From Dactylis glomerata (lineage: Eukaryota; Streptophyta; Magnoliopsida; Poales; Poaceae), in assembly GCA_007115705.1 (NCBI GenBank), contig QXEO01000211.1, forward strand, positions 1,983,599 to 2,047,598: a DNA stretch of 64,000 nt. The letters run 5' to 3'. The notes beneath the pieces were generated by a model. That model saw nothing but the letters and a program-made list of their open reading frames with translations. It made no database searches and had not been told where the DNA came from. The number at the start of each line of letters is the position of its first letter. The first letter of the stretch is position 1. Below are positions 1 through 11,357 of this stretch, piece by piece. Both the position numbers and the translations under genes were made by a program.

Positions 1-1591
1 AGCATATTTTGACACAAAAATTGAAAGAACCTTGTTGAGAAGGAGAGAGTGGAAGCAAAAAAACAGAAGCTATAACTAAAGAGATGGGGGACAAGAAACT
101 GAGGGATAGAGATCAAGTGTCAGCGTCAGACATGGTGATGCCTGTCATCCAGGCAAACTACTTTGAGTTGAATCCTGCACTAATCAATATGGTGTAGCAT
201 CACCCTTTCAGCGGGACAGCCATGGAGAACCCTCATGAGCACATGATGAATTTTCTCGAGTACTGCAACACTCTTAAGCAAAATGGTGTCTCACCTGAAG
301 CCATAAGAATGCAACTGTTTCCCTTTTCTTTATCTGGTAATGCAAAGATGTGGTTTCATGCACTGCCTTTCCATATCATAGATATTTGGGAGCATCTAGT
401 CCAAGCCTTCTTCGAGAGGTACTTTCCACCAACCAAAGCTGCTGAGTACAAAGATAAGATCATTAGGTTTGTCCAGTTCAGTGGAGAAAGCTTGTATGAT
501 GTTTGGCAGAGATATCAAGGGATGATAAGGATGTGTCCAAATCATGGTCAAGAACAGTTGGTAATCCTATAGCTGACAGAGTAGACCAGATCATTTGTTG
601 ATCCAACTGCTGGTGGAGGTATCATGAACAAGACACTTGATGAAGTAACAGAGCTTATTGAGAGCATGGCTAGTCACAATTTCTCTTGGTCAAATGAGAG
701 GGCAGTTCATCCAATGCAACAAGGAGTCATCAACTATCAAGAAAAGATGCAGTGACATCTCATGTCGAAAGATTCACTAAACAAATGACACGTTGTTAAC
801 GAAGGTCAGTCGAGCCAAATGGTTTCAGCAGTTCGAACGTCTGAAACTTGTGAAATTTGTGGTGAGCAAGGACATTCAGCTCGAGAGTGTGGAATTCTAT
901 TGGGAAGAGATAACCAAATTCAAGAAGTTAGTATGCACAGAACCAAGGGCCATATTCACAAACATATAACCCATCAAGGAGAAACCATCCAAATTTGTCT
1001 TATAAGAACAGTGGGCAACCGAGTTCGTCAGTGTCAGCAAATCAAGGGTATAAGCAACAAGTCCATAATTATCAACCAGTTCAAGCTCAGCAACTAGTTG
1101 CTCAAACTGGATGTTTTGCTGAGATCATTGTGATGATGAAGCTACAGAAGCAAATGTTCAGTGGGATGCAAGAGACAATGAAAATGCAATCAGAACGTTC
1201 TTTAAAACTATGCATCTGTTAACTATGGGAGTCTCAAATATGCAAGTAAACCAAGGCGATAACAAATTACCATCTCAAACAGAGACTAATCCCAAGCAAT
1301 GTGGGGCTATTACCTATACTGAAGCAATCACCACCAGAAGTGGTAAAAGCATTGACCCTATCTTGAGAACTCCATATGTGGCTCCACACTTGAGGCCATC
1401 CACTTTAGAAGCTGTAGAAACAAAAGTGAAAGAAAAGGAGGTTGCAGCCAGTACTACTGTGTTGGAACCTGTGAAGACTACTGTCAATGTATCCACTCAG
1501 AGAATCCCATTTCCTGAGAGACTTGAAAAGAATAAAGAAGACAAGCAATATGCCAAGTTTCTAGATGTGATGAAAGATTTTCAAATCACAT
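1..1591 (+). mobile_element. Athila-type Ty3/gypsy element H, left fragment
   Basis: This is the outermost element of the nest. It carries a plus-strand gag relic and continues after the nested block at 49660 with protease and reverse transcriptase sequence. The 5-bp duplication CACAT at 1587-1591 and 49655-49659 marks where E0 split it. Its own 5' LTR lies before the window. It is assigned to the Athila clade from the gag motifs and the protease context, which are recognised from memory. Several in-frame stops show that it is old. Confidence 0.8.
84..1591 (+). pseudogene. gag: degraded gag of element H
   Basis: The reading frame opens with an ATG at 84 and stays in one frame to about 900, but it is broken by TAG at 195, TAG at 570 and further stops between 580 and 760. 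Codons from 222 to 572 encode a retrotransposon gag capsid domain, with the LFPFSLSGNAKMWFHALP block and a downstream FFERYFPP motif. A CCHC zinc knuckle (C-x2-C-x4-H-x4-C) follows at about 849-890, so nucleic-acid binding was once present. A frameshift after the knuckle moves the Gln/Asn-rich tail to other frames (995-1222 and 1210-1591). Gag would form the particle of a Ty3/gypsy element. This copy cannot make a full protein. The 3' end is cut by the E0 insertion, just before the protease region that resumes at 49660. Confidence 0.82.
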
Positions 1592-3081
1592 TGATGGCGT
1601 GTAGATGTCCGCCTAGTTGGGAACCCCAAGAGGAAGGTATGATGAGCACAGCAGCAAGTCTTTCCTCAGTATGAAACCAAGGTTTATCGAACCAGTAGGA
1701 GAAAGAACCAACTTCCGAAGGTTGATGCTCGCTAGCTTCACGACAGCTCCAGACAATTTATATATGGCGCCTCGTCTGGGGCATAGCTTTGCACCAGCAG
1801 CAACGTGGAACCTGCACACAACACAACCAAGTACTTTGCCCCAACTTACAGTGAGGTTGTCAATCTTACCGGGTTGCTGTAAACAAAGGATTAAGCGTAT
1901 CGAGTGGTAAAAGATAGTAGTTTGCGAGAATGTAAATAAAGCGAGTAAATGGTAAACAGTAATAACAATATAAAAGAATGGATCGGGGTCCACAGTTCAC
2001 TAGTGATGTCTCTCCATAAGATAAATAACATGCTGGGTAAACAAATTATAGTTGGGCAATTGATAGAATAAAGCAAGCATACAAATGTCATGAGGATCAC
2101 TATGAGATTCACTTGGGCATTACAACATAATACATACACCGTAATCCAACTGCATCTATGACTAATAATCCACCTGCCGGATGTCATCCGAGCAACCGTT
2201 GGGTATTAAGTTACAAGCAACAGATTATCGCCTTAAGCAAAGTGTGTAATGTAAACAATACAAATGTCCTTAAACACAAGATTGTTGTTTTCTCCCTAGT
2301 AGCAACAGCACATCTACAACTTTAGAGGTTATTGCCACTCCCCCAAGTTACTGGAGGCATGAACCCACTATCGAGCATAAATACTCCCTCTTGGAGTCAC
2401 TAGCATCTACTCGGCCAAGATATCTACTAGCAACGGAGAGCATGCAAGATCATAAACAACATAGAGATAACATAAAGATGATAAATCAATAGATCAACTT
2501 GACAACGTAGTCCAACGTAGACTACTCACACATCACTCCGGAGGCAGGCATGGTGATGAAGAAGGCCTCCGGAGGTGATTCCCCTCTCCGGCATGGTGCT
2601 GGGAAGAGCTTCTGGACCCTCCTGATTTCGCGTCGATGACGGCGGCGGCTTACAGTATGTTTCGTGGAAAATTGATCGGGTCTAGGGTTTTCCCGTCGAG
2701 GGGAATATATAGGCGGAAGGGTGGCGTCAGGAGGTGGGCCAGGTGGCCCCACCACCTGGTGGCGCGGCCAGGGGCTGGCCCGCGCCACCCTATGGTGTGG
2801 CCGGCCCCTGGTCCCCCTCCGTCTCAGCTTTGGACTCCGTCTCGCGTCGGGAAAAATAGGAACTTCGGCTTTTGTTTCATCCAATTCCGAGAATATTTGC
2901 TGTGTAGCTTTTCTGAAACACAAAAATAGCAGAAAACAGGGAACTGGCACTATGGCATCTCGTTAATAGGTTAGTTCCGGAAAATGCATAAAAACGCCAC
3001 GAAGTGTAACAAAACACAAAGTAAATGGTGTATAAACAAGCATGGAGCATCAAAAATTATAGATACATTTGAGACGTATCA
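1592..3081 (-). repeat. 3' LTR of E0
   Basis: In element orientation it starts TGATACGTCTC and ends CGCCATCA. It is about 140 bp shorter than its partner at 48026-49654 because of one deletion near 2502, where the partner keeps the segment at about 48950-49080. A TATA-like element lies at about 2704-2713 on the minus strand, just after a GC-rich imperfect palindrome at about 2745-2800. The short ORFs inside it are LTR noise shared by all copies. Confidence 0.88.
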
Positions 3082-3547
3082 AGCATCCCCAAGCTTAACT
3101 CATGCTTGTCCTCGAGTAGGTAAGTGATAACAAAACAATAATTTTTGAGGTGACATGCACCAACACAATCTTGATCAAACGATATAAAGCATTGAGTGCT
3201 GAGATCAAAGTACTCTAAACATGGTCATAAAAAACATAATCTTGATAATAAAACTTAGCAACCATGTTATAACATGAAAAGTAACACAAACAAAAGATCA
3301 TGAGTAATAATGCATTGAAAGTCAAGTGTGCGTTTCGAGCATATAGAAAAACATAGCAAAGTGGTTTTCAGCTTGTCCTTCATGGAATAGCAAAACATAA
3401 ATGCATAGGACACCTTCAAGTTTAAGAGGGCGACTAGATACAAATAATTTAAGAACAAGCAAAACCATAATCATGAATCAATCAATAATAAATTTTGGGA
3501 CTATGCACGTTAAACTCAGAATGACAACTATGCTCTCTTAGAAGGTG
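3082..3547. other. non-coding 3' internal region of E0, first part
   Basis: It opens with the polypurine tract (GCATCCCCAAGCTT on the plus strand, 3083-3096) and then AT-rich sequence that also occurs in EA, EB and EL. I see no coding potential. It is interrupted at 3547 by EA and resumes at 18687. Confidence 0.8.
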
Positions 3548-5192
3548 TGATGCTTTCGGTGGTGTTATCTTTTCACCATCCAGTTGGGAACCCCCAGAGG
3601 AAGGTATGATGAATATAGCAGCACGGTTTTTCCCTCAGTTAAGAAACCAAGGTATGTCGATCAGGAGAGGAAGGAGCCAATACGACTGAAGGTGATGCTT
3701 GCTAGCCTGCGACAGCTCAGGACAATTTATAGGGCGCCTCGTCCAAGCTTTGCTTTGCTAGCTGCAACGCGGAACCCGCACACAACACAACCAAATACTT
3801 TGCTCCCAACTTACAATGAGGTTGTCAATCTCACCGGTTTGCTTGAAACAAAGGAATGAGCGTATCGAGTAGAAAATAGTAATAGTATGCGTGTAAAGTA
3901 AACAGTGCAAGTAAAGTAAATAGATGATAGCAATATAAAGGAAATAGGACCGGGATCCACAGTTCACTAGTGGTGTCTCTCCATAAGATAAAATAATACA
4001 TGCTGGGTAAACAAATTACAGTTGGGCAATTGATAGAATAAAGACAACGTGCATATGATGAGAGGATCACTATGAGATTTACTCTGGGCATTACAACAAG
4101 ATACATAGACCGCCATCCAACTGCATATATGACTAATAATCCACTCACGGGGATATTGTCCGAACAACCCATGAGTATTAAGTTGCGAACAACAGATAAC
4201 TACATTAAGCAAAGTGTGTAATGTAAACAAAGCATATGCCCTCGAGCATATGAATGTTGTTTTCCCATAGTAGCAACAGCACATCTACAACCTTAGAGGT
4301 TTCTGTCACTCCCCCAGATTAAATAGAGGCATGAACCCACTATCGAGCATAAATACCCCCTCTTGGAGTCACTAGCAACTACTCGGCCAAGATAGCTACT
4401 AACAACGGAGAGCATGCAAGAACATAAACAACATAGAGATAACACAAGATAAATTTCAGTACATCAACTCAAGCATAACACCAATATTCATCGGATCCCA
4501 ACAAACCAAACATGTAGAATTACATAACGGTGATCTCAATCATGTAGGGCAGCTCATGAGATCTAAACATGAAGCACATGGTGGAGAAGACAACCATCTA
4601 GCTACTCTATGGACCCATAGTCCAAGGTAGACTACTCACTCATCGCTCCGGAGGCAAGCATGGCGATGAAGAAGACCTCCAGTGGCGATTCCACTCTCCG
4701 GCAGGGTGCCGGGAAGAGCTTCTGGACCCTCCCGATCTTTGGGTCGATGGCGGCGGTGGATCGCGATGTGTTCTGGAAAACTGATCGGGTCCTTAGGTTT
4801 TTCCCGTCGGGGGGTCTTTATAGGCGAAGGGGCATCGTCAGGAGTGGACCGAGGTGGTCTCACACATAGGGGCGCGGCCCAGCCCCTGGCCGCGCCGCCC
4901 TGGTGTGAGGGCCCCTCGTGGCCCCACTCCGTCTCCTCTTCGGTTCTCTAGAAGCTTCGGTGAAATTCTGGGCGACTGGCTTTGGTTTCGTCCAATTCCA
5001 AGAATATTTCCTATGTAACTTTTCTGAAACACAAAAACAGCAGAAAACAGGAAACTGGCACTGTGGCGACTTGTTAATAGGTTAGTTCCGGAAAATGCAT
5101 AAAAGTGCCACAAAGTGTAACGAAATACTAAGCAAATGGTGTAAAAACAAGCATGGAGCATCAAAAATTATGGATACGTTGGAGACGTATCA
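3548..5192 (-). repeat. 3' LTR of EA
   Basis: A 1645-bp LTR, closely matching 17032-18681 along its whole length. It carries a TATA-like CCTATAAAG on the minus strand near 4815-4823. A GC-rich dyad (GCGCGGCC...GGCCGCGC) lies at about 4872-4900, before the TATA in element orientation. Confidence 0.9.
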
Positions 5193-8120
5193 GCATCCCC
5201 AAGCTTAACTCCTGCTCGTCCTCGAGTAGGTAAGTGATAACAAAAGAAATAATTTTTGAGGTGACAGGCACCTACACAATCTTGATCATGTATGTAAGCG
5301 TTGTGCGCTAGGATCAAAAGAACTTAAAACATGGGCATGAAAGATATAATCTTGATAGAAGGAACTTAGCAACCATGTTATGACATGAAAATGAACACAA
5401 ACAAAAGATCATAAAAATGAAACAATGAAAGTTAAACGTGTGTTCAAATCATAAGGAAAAACATACAAATGGTTTTCAGCTTGTCCTTCATGGAGAGCAA
5501 AACATAAATGCATAGGACACCTTCAAGTTTAAGAGGGCGACTAGATACAAATAATTTAAGAACAAGTGAAACCAACAATATGAATCAATCAATGAAAACT
5601 TTGGGACAATACACATTATACTCAGAATGACAACTATGCTCTCTTAATGGTGCATAAAGATAGAAGGTGGTGACTCAACATAAAAGTAAAAGAAAGGCCC
5701 TTCGCAGAGGGAAGCAGTGATTGCAAGTTTTATAAACCTTCAAAAATTATGGTACTTACCGGCTTTGAGCTCTCATTGCCCCGATCATAAGCATCTTGAA
5801 TGGTTAAAGTTAATGTGAGAACACTCATTCTGCATATGCTTGACAAATCAAAAGTTGAAAACCTCGTGTTCCGTGAATACGAGTACCCAAACCTCATGCT
5901 ACTTTACTTAGAGTCCCAAGCAAGGCTCTTGTCATTGTAAGTATATACGTATCATCGAGAACCGCCAACGGGGTACCTCCATGCCCGATGACATGGAACA
6001 AGCCCATATCAAAATGACAGGACAAGTAGACAATGAACACCTCGACATCTCTTTTATTTACCATTTATATAGCTTTTTATTTTGAGATGCATCGTCGAAT
6101 GTCCACTATGGGCATGCTGCAAATTTCCACCATGAATTATGCATGGCTTAGATTGGTGGCCCAGGCGTTTCTCTAACACATATACAAACTCCATGATCCC
6201 GCAAGATTCCTAATTCATTTCACACCGCGAGTATCCATAAACAAAAGATCACGATATCAACTCAAATAAGAAGTGCAATGTTGAAAGCTTGCCCCATGAC
6301 GGCATGGTTGGGCTAATCTCCAACTTACAACTTGCAAGCATAACAACTCAACATAAGAGACCACAATGTCAAATTTTTAAGAACGAGAAAAATAAAGTGT
6401 GCCTTCCGGTTCGTGAGAGCTTACTGACCAATTTTCGCATAACACTAGTAAGAGTTTAATTTGAAGAGTAGATAAAAACAAGTCAAATGTAGTTTGGAAT
6501 AGCAAATTGCTAATAGGTATGTATGGTGGACACAATGGCAAACTTGGTTTTTAGGAGTTGGATGCACGAGTAGAGCTCATACTCAGTACAAGGCGAGGGC
6601 TAGCAAAAGACTGGGAGCGACCAACTAAGAGAGCAATAACGGCCATAATCATGCAAAGCGACATTAAAAGAAGCATAAGATGGCATCAAAAGTCAAAAAC
6701 TAAATGATCATAAAGGCTATTTGTGACTTTGTAAGAGTCTAACATGTGTGAGCATGCGCCAAGTCAACCCAAATAAAGCATAAAGGAGAAAACCAAAATA
6801 ATGCTTCCAAACGATAAAAACAACGCATGATTTTTTCAAAGGATCATTAAGCAATCTCAGTTATTTGAGACAAGTCATGCTACAGCAAAACCACTAAGCA
6901 TACTATCAAAAAGACATCAAGCACGATATGAAAAAGCCTAAGCCGCAGTCTACACAAGCTCCTTCTTGTACCACTTTTTTGCATAAAGCTTTTTCTCTTT
7001 TCCAACACCATTCAAACTTTTTGTAAACACCTCTTTTGATGAGAACCAATAAAGATTAGAGGCAAAAATACACCTTGATTAAAAGATATAACAAGATCTG
7101 AACGCAAATTAAGGCGAAAACGAAAACTAAATGCAGTTCTAGAAAAAGAAGAACACTCGTTGAAACGAATAGAGTGAAAAATGGAGTGTTCTTGGCAAAT
7201 GAAAAGCAAGGCAACTTCTCCAAAAGAAATTTGTTGGGGTCCAACCATTTATTGCAGCAAACTAAACTAAACTAAAATGAAAACTAAAAACAACGGACGC
7301 TCCAAGAAAAACGCATAATGCATGAAGCAATAAAAATATAGTGTCTTGAAAGGTGACCTGATTTTTGCCGATGAAGAAGGGGTGCCTCGGGGGCATCCCC
7401 AAGCTTTGACGCTTGTACTTCTTGGATATTTCTTGGGGTGATGCATGGGCATCCCCAAGCTTGAGCTTTTGTCCATTCTTCAACTCATCTCATCACTCTC
7501 CGATCCCTACACTTGAAAACTTCCTTCATACAAAACTAAACACAAATCTACTAGCAACATTAGTGTAAGCATAACATAGAATCAACCTCTTTTTGCTTCA
7601 GGTTTCAACCTAAAACCACCACATATAAAGCATATACTACTGTAGCAACTTCCCCAAAAGTTCCGTGATCAAAAGAACTCAAAAAGAAAGCGATAAAGCG
7701 GCACACACAAATATTGGCAGAAATCTGTCAAAATAGAGCAGCTGACAAAGGTCTAATTTTTGAGGGGTTTTCTGTTGCTCAAATCAAAAACTGTTCAACT
7801 AATGAAAGTTTGGATATAACTGGGGCATATTCACAAGAAATCGTAGGTCTAAAAGATATACAGAGAAGTTTCACGAATTTTTATGGTGCAGCACTGAAAA
7901 CAGTTTCAGGACAGCAACATCCCCAAATCTTACCTCACTCAAATTAGAGGCTTCTCTTGGCACAAAAACGAAATAAAAAAGGATAAGGAGAGGTCATTAC
8001 AGTAGTAATAACTTCCAAGACTCAAATAAAAGAAAAATAACTAAATGTAAAAAAACATTGGGTTATCTCCCAAGAGTGCTTTTCTTTAACGCCTTTGAGC
8101 TAGGCGCAGAAAATTGCGAA
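5193..8120. other. long non-coding 3' internal region of EA
   Basis: About 2.9 kb of AT-rich sequence between protease and the 3' LTR, where pol would lie in a complete element. No long ORF and no reverse transcriptase or integrase motif is visible in any frame. It contains two extra copies of the polypurine-tract motif (7393-7406 and 7449-7462) in addition to the one at the LTR junction. The same region recurs in EB, E0 and EL. Confidence 0.8.
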
Positions 8121-9814
8121 TCAAGTAATATCAAGTGATAAAGCATCAAGCTCATAATTTTCTCTAAGAATAGAGTCAAAAAATAATTTCTTTCTTTTCC
8201 TAGGGAAGTGTTCCATACCTTTCTTGAGTGGAAATTGATATTTGATGGTGCCTTCCCTCATATCAATGATGGCACCTACAGTTCGAAGAAAGGGTCTTCC
8301 CAAAATAATAGGACATGAAGCATTGCATTCGACATCCATGACAAGAAAATCAACGGGAACAAGGTTATTGTTAACCCCAATAAGAACATCATTAATTCTT
8401 CCCAAAGGTTTCTTCTTAGCAACATCAGCAATAGGAACATCATAATAACACTTTTCAAGCGGTGGTAAATCAAGCATATCATAAATTTTTCTAGGCATGA
8501 TAGAAATACTAGCACCTAGATCACATAAAGCATGGCAATCAAAACCATTAACATGCATATCAATGATGGGTTCCCAACCATCTTCTAACTTCTTGGGAAC
8601 AGAAGCTTTTTGCTTCAACTTTTCATCCCTAATTTTCATGAGAGCATTGGTAATATGCTTAGTAAAAGCAACATTTAAAGAACTAGCATTAGGAGTCAAA
8701 GCAAGATTTTGTAAGAACAAAATAACTTCAGATATATTGCAGCCATCAACATCAAAATCATTAAAGGAAATAGAGCTATCATCTCCTACACTCCGAAAAA
8801 TTTCAGCACTCTTTTGAGAAAAAGTTTTGGCGGTTTTAGGCTTTTTAACACAAGGAGTTGGAGTTTTCTCTACATCAATCAAAGTAAGAGGATTGCTAGC
8901 ATTAGGAGCAACATCATTAGAGGTAGTAATGGTACATACCTTCATCTCTCTAGCCATCTCATCTTCTCTTTCCCACCTGGCATGCAATTCTGCTAGCATC
9001 CTAACATTTTCATCAATTCTAACTTGGATAGCATTAGCGGTAGCAAAAACATTGTTCTCTTTCACATCATTAGGCAACACTTTTAATTTCAGAAGTTCAA
9101 CATCATGAGCAAGGCTATCAGCTTTAGAAGCAAGAATATCAATTTTGCCTAACTTTTCCTCAGCAGACTTGTTAAAAGCATTTTGCTTACCGATGAAGTC
9201 CTTGAGCATTACCTCAAGCTCGGAGGGCGTGGCCCTAGTGTTGTTGGAGGAATTACCGTAAGAGTTACCATAACCATTACCATTGGTAGAAGGATACAGC
9301 CTATAATTGTTACTAGCAAAATTGTTCCTATAAGCATTGTTGTTTCTAATGAAGTTTACATCAACATGCTCTTCTTGAGCAACCAAAGAGGCCAAAGGAA
9401 CATTATTAGGATCTTCATGAGTCCTATCATTTGAAAGCATAAGCATAATAGCATCAATCTTATCACTCAAGCAAGAGGTTTCCTCAACAGAATTTACCTT
9501 CTTACCTTGTGGAGCTCTCTCGGTGTGCCATTCAGAGTAATTTACCATCATATTGTCAAGAAGCTTTGTTGCGGCGCCCAAGGTAAGGGACATAAAAGTG
9601 CCTCCAGCAGCTGAATCAAGTAGGTTCCTCGAAGAAAAATTCAGTCCTGCATAAAAAGTTTGAACAATCATCCAAGTAGTCAGTCCATGAGTGGGACAAT
9701 TCTTTATCATAGATTTCATTCTTTCCCAAGCTTGAGCAACATGTTCATTATCAAACTGACTAAACTTCATAATATTGCTACGCAAAGCTATAATCTTAGC
9801 AGGAGGATAGTATC
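8121..9814 (-). pseudogene. gag-pro: gag-pro of EA, 3' two thirds (broken by EB)
   Basis: This minus-strand frame of more than 550 codons continues the gag start at 16480-16837. The N-terminal part is the rest of the capsid domain, with motifs such as AQAWERMKSMIKNCPTHG and FYAGLNFSSRNLLDSAAGG. An Asn-rich linker follows (GNGYGNSYGNSSNN), and I see no CCHC knuckle. The C-terminal third is a retropepsin-like aspartic protease with the active-site block ALCDLGASIS and the later ILGRPFLRT motif. Gag and protease share one frame here, so a fusion would be made and then cleaved by the protease. The ORF is otherwise open; its only visible lesion is the EB insertion, which removed the start codon. 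No pol follows. EL holds the same gene uninterrupted by a transposon but with one nonsense mutation. Confidence 0.88.
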
Positions 9815-11357
9815 TGATGTCTACGCACGCGTCTGTTCTTGTAGACAGTGTTGGGCCTCCAAGTGCAGAGGTTTGTAGGGCAGCAACAAGTTTCCCTTAA
9901 GTGGATCACCCAAGGTTTATCGAACTCAGGGAGGAAGAGGTCAAAGCTATCCCTCTCAAGCAACCCTGCAATTACGATACAGAAAGTCTCTTGTGTCCCC
10001 AACACACCCAATACACTTGTCAGATGTATAGGTGCACTAGTTCGGCGAAGAGATAGTGAAATACAAGTGGTATGGATGATTATAAGTAGTAAATACAATC
10101 TGGAATAAAAATGGCAGCAAGCAAACAAGTAACAAAACAGCAAGTAAATAGTGTGCAAAGCTTGGAAACAAGGCCTAGGGATCATACTTTCACTAGTGGA
10201 CACACTCCCAACTAATATAACATAATTGAACAAATAAACAACTTCTCTTCACTATGGTACTCTGAATTACTCTCCTATTGAATAACACTAATCATTGCGT
10301 AGGGCTACGAAGCACTCCTCAAAGTTCATCAAGTACTTGACAAACACCACTCATAGAGATATCCAAATCAAATCACAACTCAAGATAAATATTATTGCAA
10401 CTTAGACCAAGTACTAACACGGTGCACACACTGTCAACATTACACCATGAAAGGAGGAATAGATCACTTCAATACTATCATAGTAATAATTATTCTCATA
10501 ATCCATAAAAGATCACAATCGTAGCCTAGACCAAGTACCACCATGATGCACGCACTGTCACCGTTACACCATGACAGGAGGAATAGATTACTTTAATAAC
10601 ACCACTAGCGTACACATAATATCTGAATAATAACATCTACTTGTTCAACATGATACAAAGCTCACGATCACATAAAGATCACATCATGGGAGAGAGAGGT
10701 GAACCAGATAGCTACCGGTAGAGCCCTCAGCCCCGAGGATGAACTACTCCCTCCTCATCATAGGAGACAGCAAGGTTGATGGAGATGGCGGTGAGGTCGA
10801 TGGAGACGGCGGAGACGGCGATGGAGACCGATGGAGATGACTCCGGGGGCACTTCCCTGTCCCGGTAGGGTGCCGGAACAGAGACTTCTGTCCCCCGAAA
10901 TTTGGCTTCGACGGCGGCGGTGCTGCGGAACTGTTCTAGAAATTTCGCCGACTCCCTTAGGGTTTTCCGTCTCGAGGCTTTATATAGGCGAAGGGGCGTC
11001 GTCAGGGGGCAGCCAGGGGCTCCTCGCACCAGGGTGGCACGGCCAGGGCCTGGGCCGCGCCACCTATGTGTGAGGGCGACCTCTGGCCCCCCTCCGGCTC
11101 TCTTTCGGTCTTCGGGAAGCTTCCGGGAAAAATAAGACTTCTGGAACTTGTTTCGTCCAATTCCGAGAATATTTCCTGTGTAGCTTTTCTGAAACACAAA
11201 AACAGCAGAAAACAGGGAACTGGCACTGTGGCAACTTGTTAATAGGCTAGTTCCGAAAAATGCATAAAAGTGCCACGAAGTGTAACGAAACATCGGGTAC
11301 ATGGTGTAAAAACAAGCATGGAGCATAAAAAATTATAGATACGTTGGAGACGTATCA
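9815..11357 (-). repeat. 3' LTR of EB
   Basis: A 1543-bp LTR. From about 10800 to its end it matches the other family LTRs, including a TATA box (CTATATAAA on minus, 10979-10987) and a GC-rich dyad at about 11020-11062. From 9815 to about 10790 it differs from the LTRs of E0, EA and EL, so it is a distinct R/U5 type. Confidence 0.9.

Noticed and set aside
2522..2966. Overlapping ORFs on both strands in the GC-rich part of each LTR (also near 4660, 10730, 15845, 18146, 49095, 52822, 59633)
   Set aside because: The same frames recur in every LTR copy with shifts and stops. They overlap the TATA region and the dyad, and are open by composition. They are LTR sequence, not genes.
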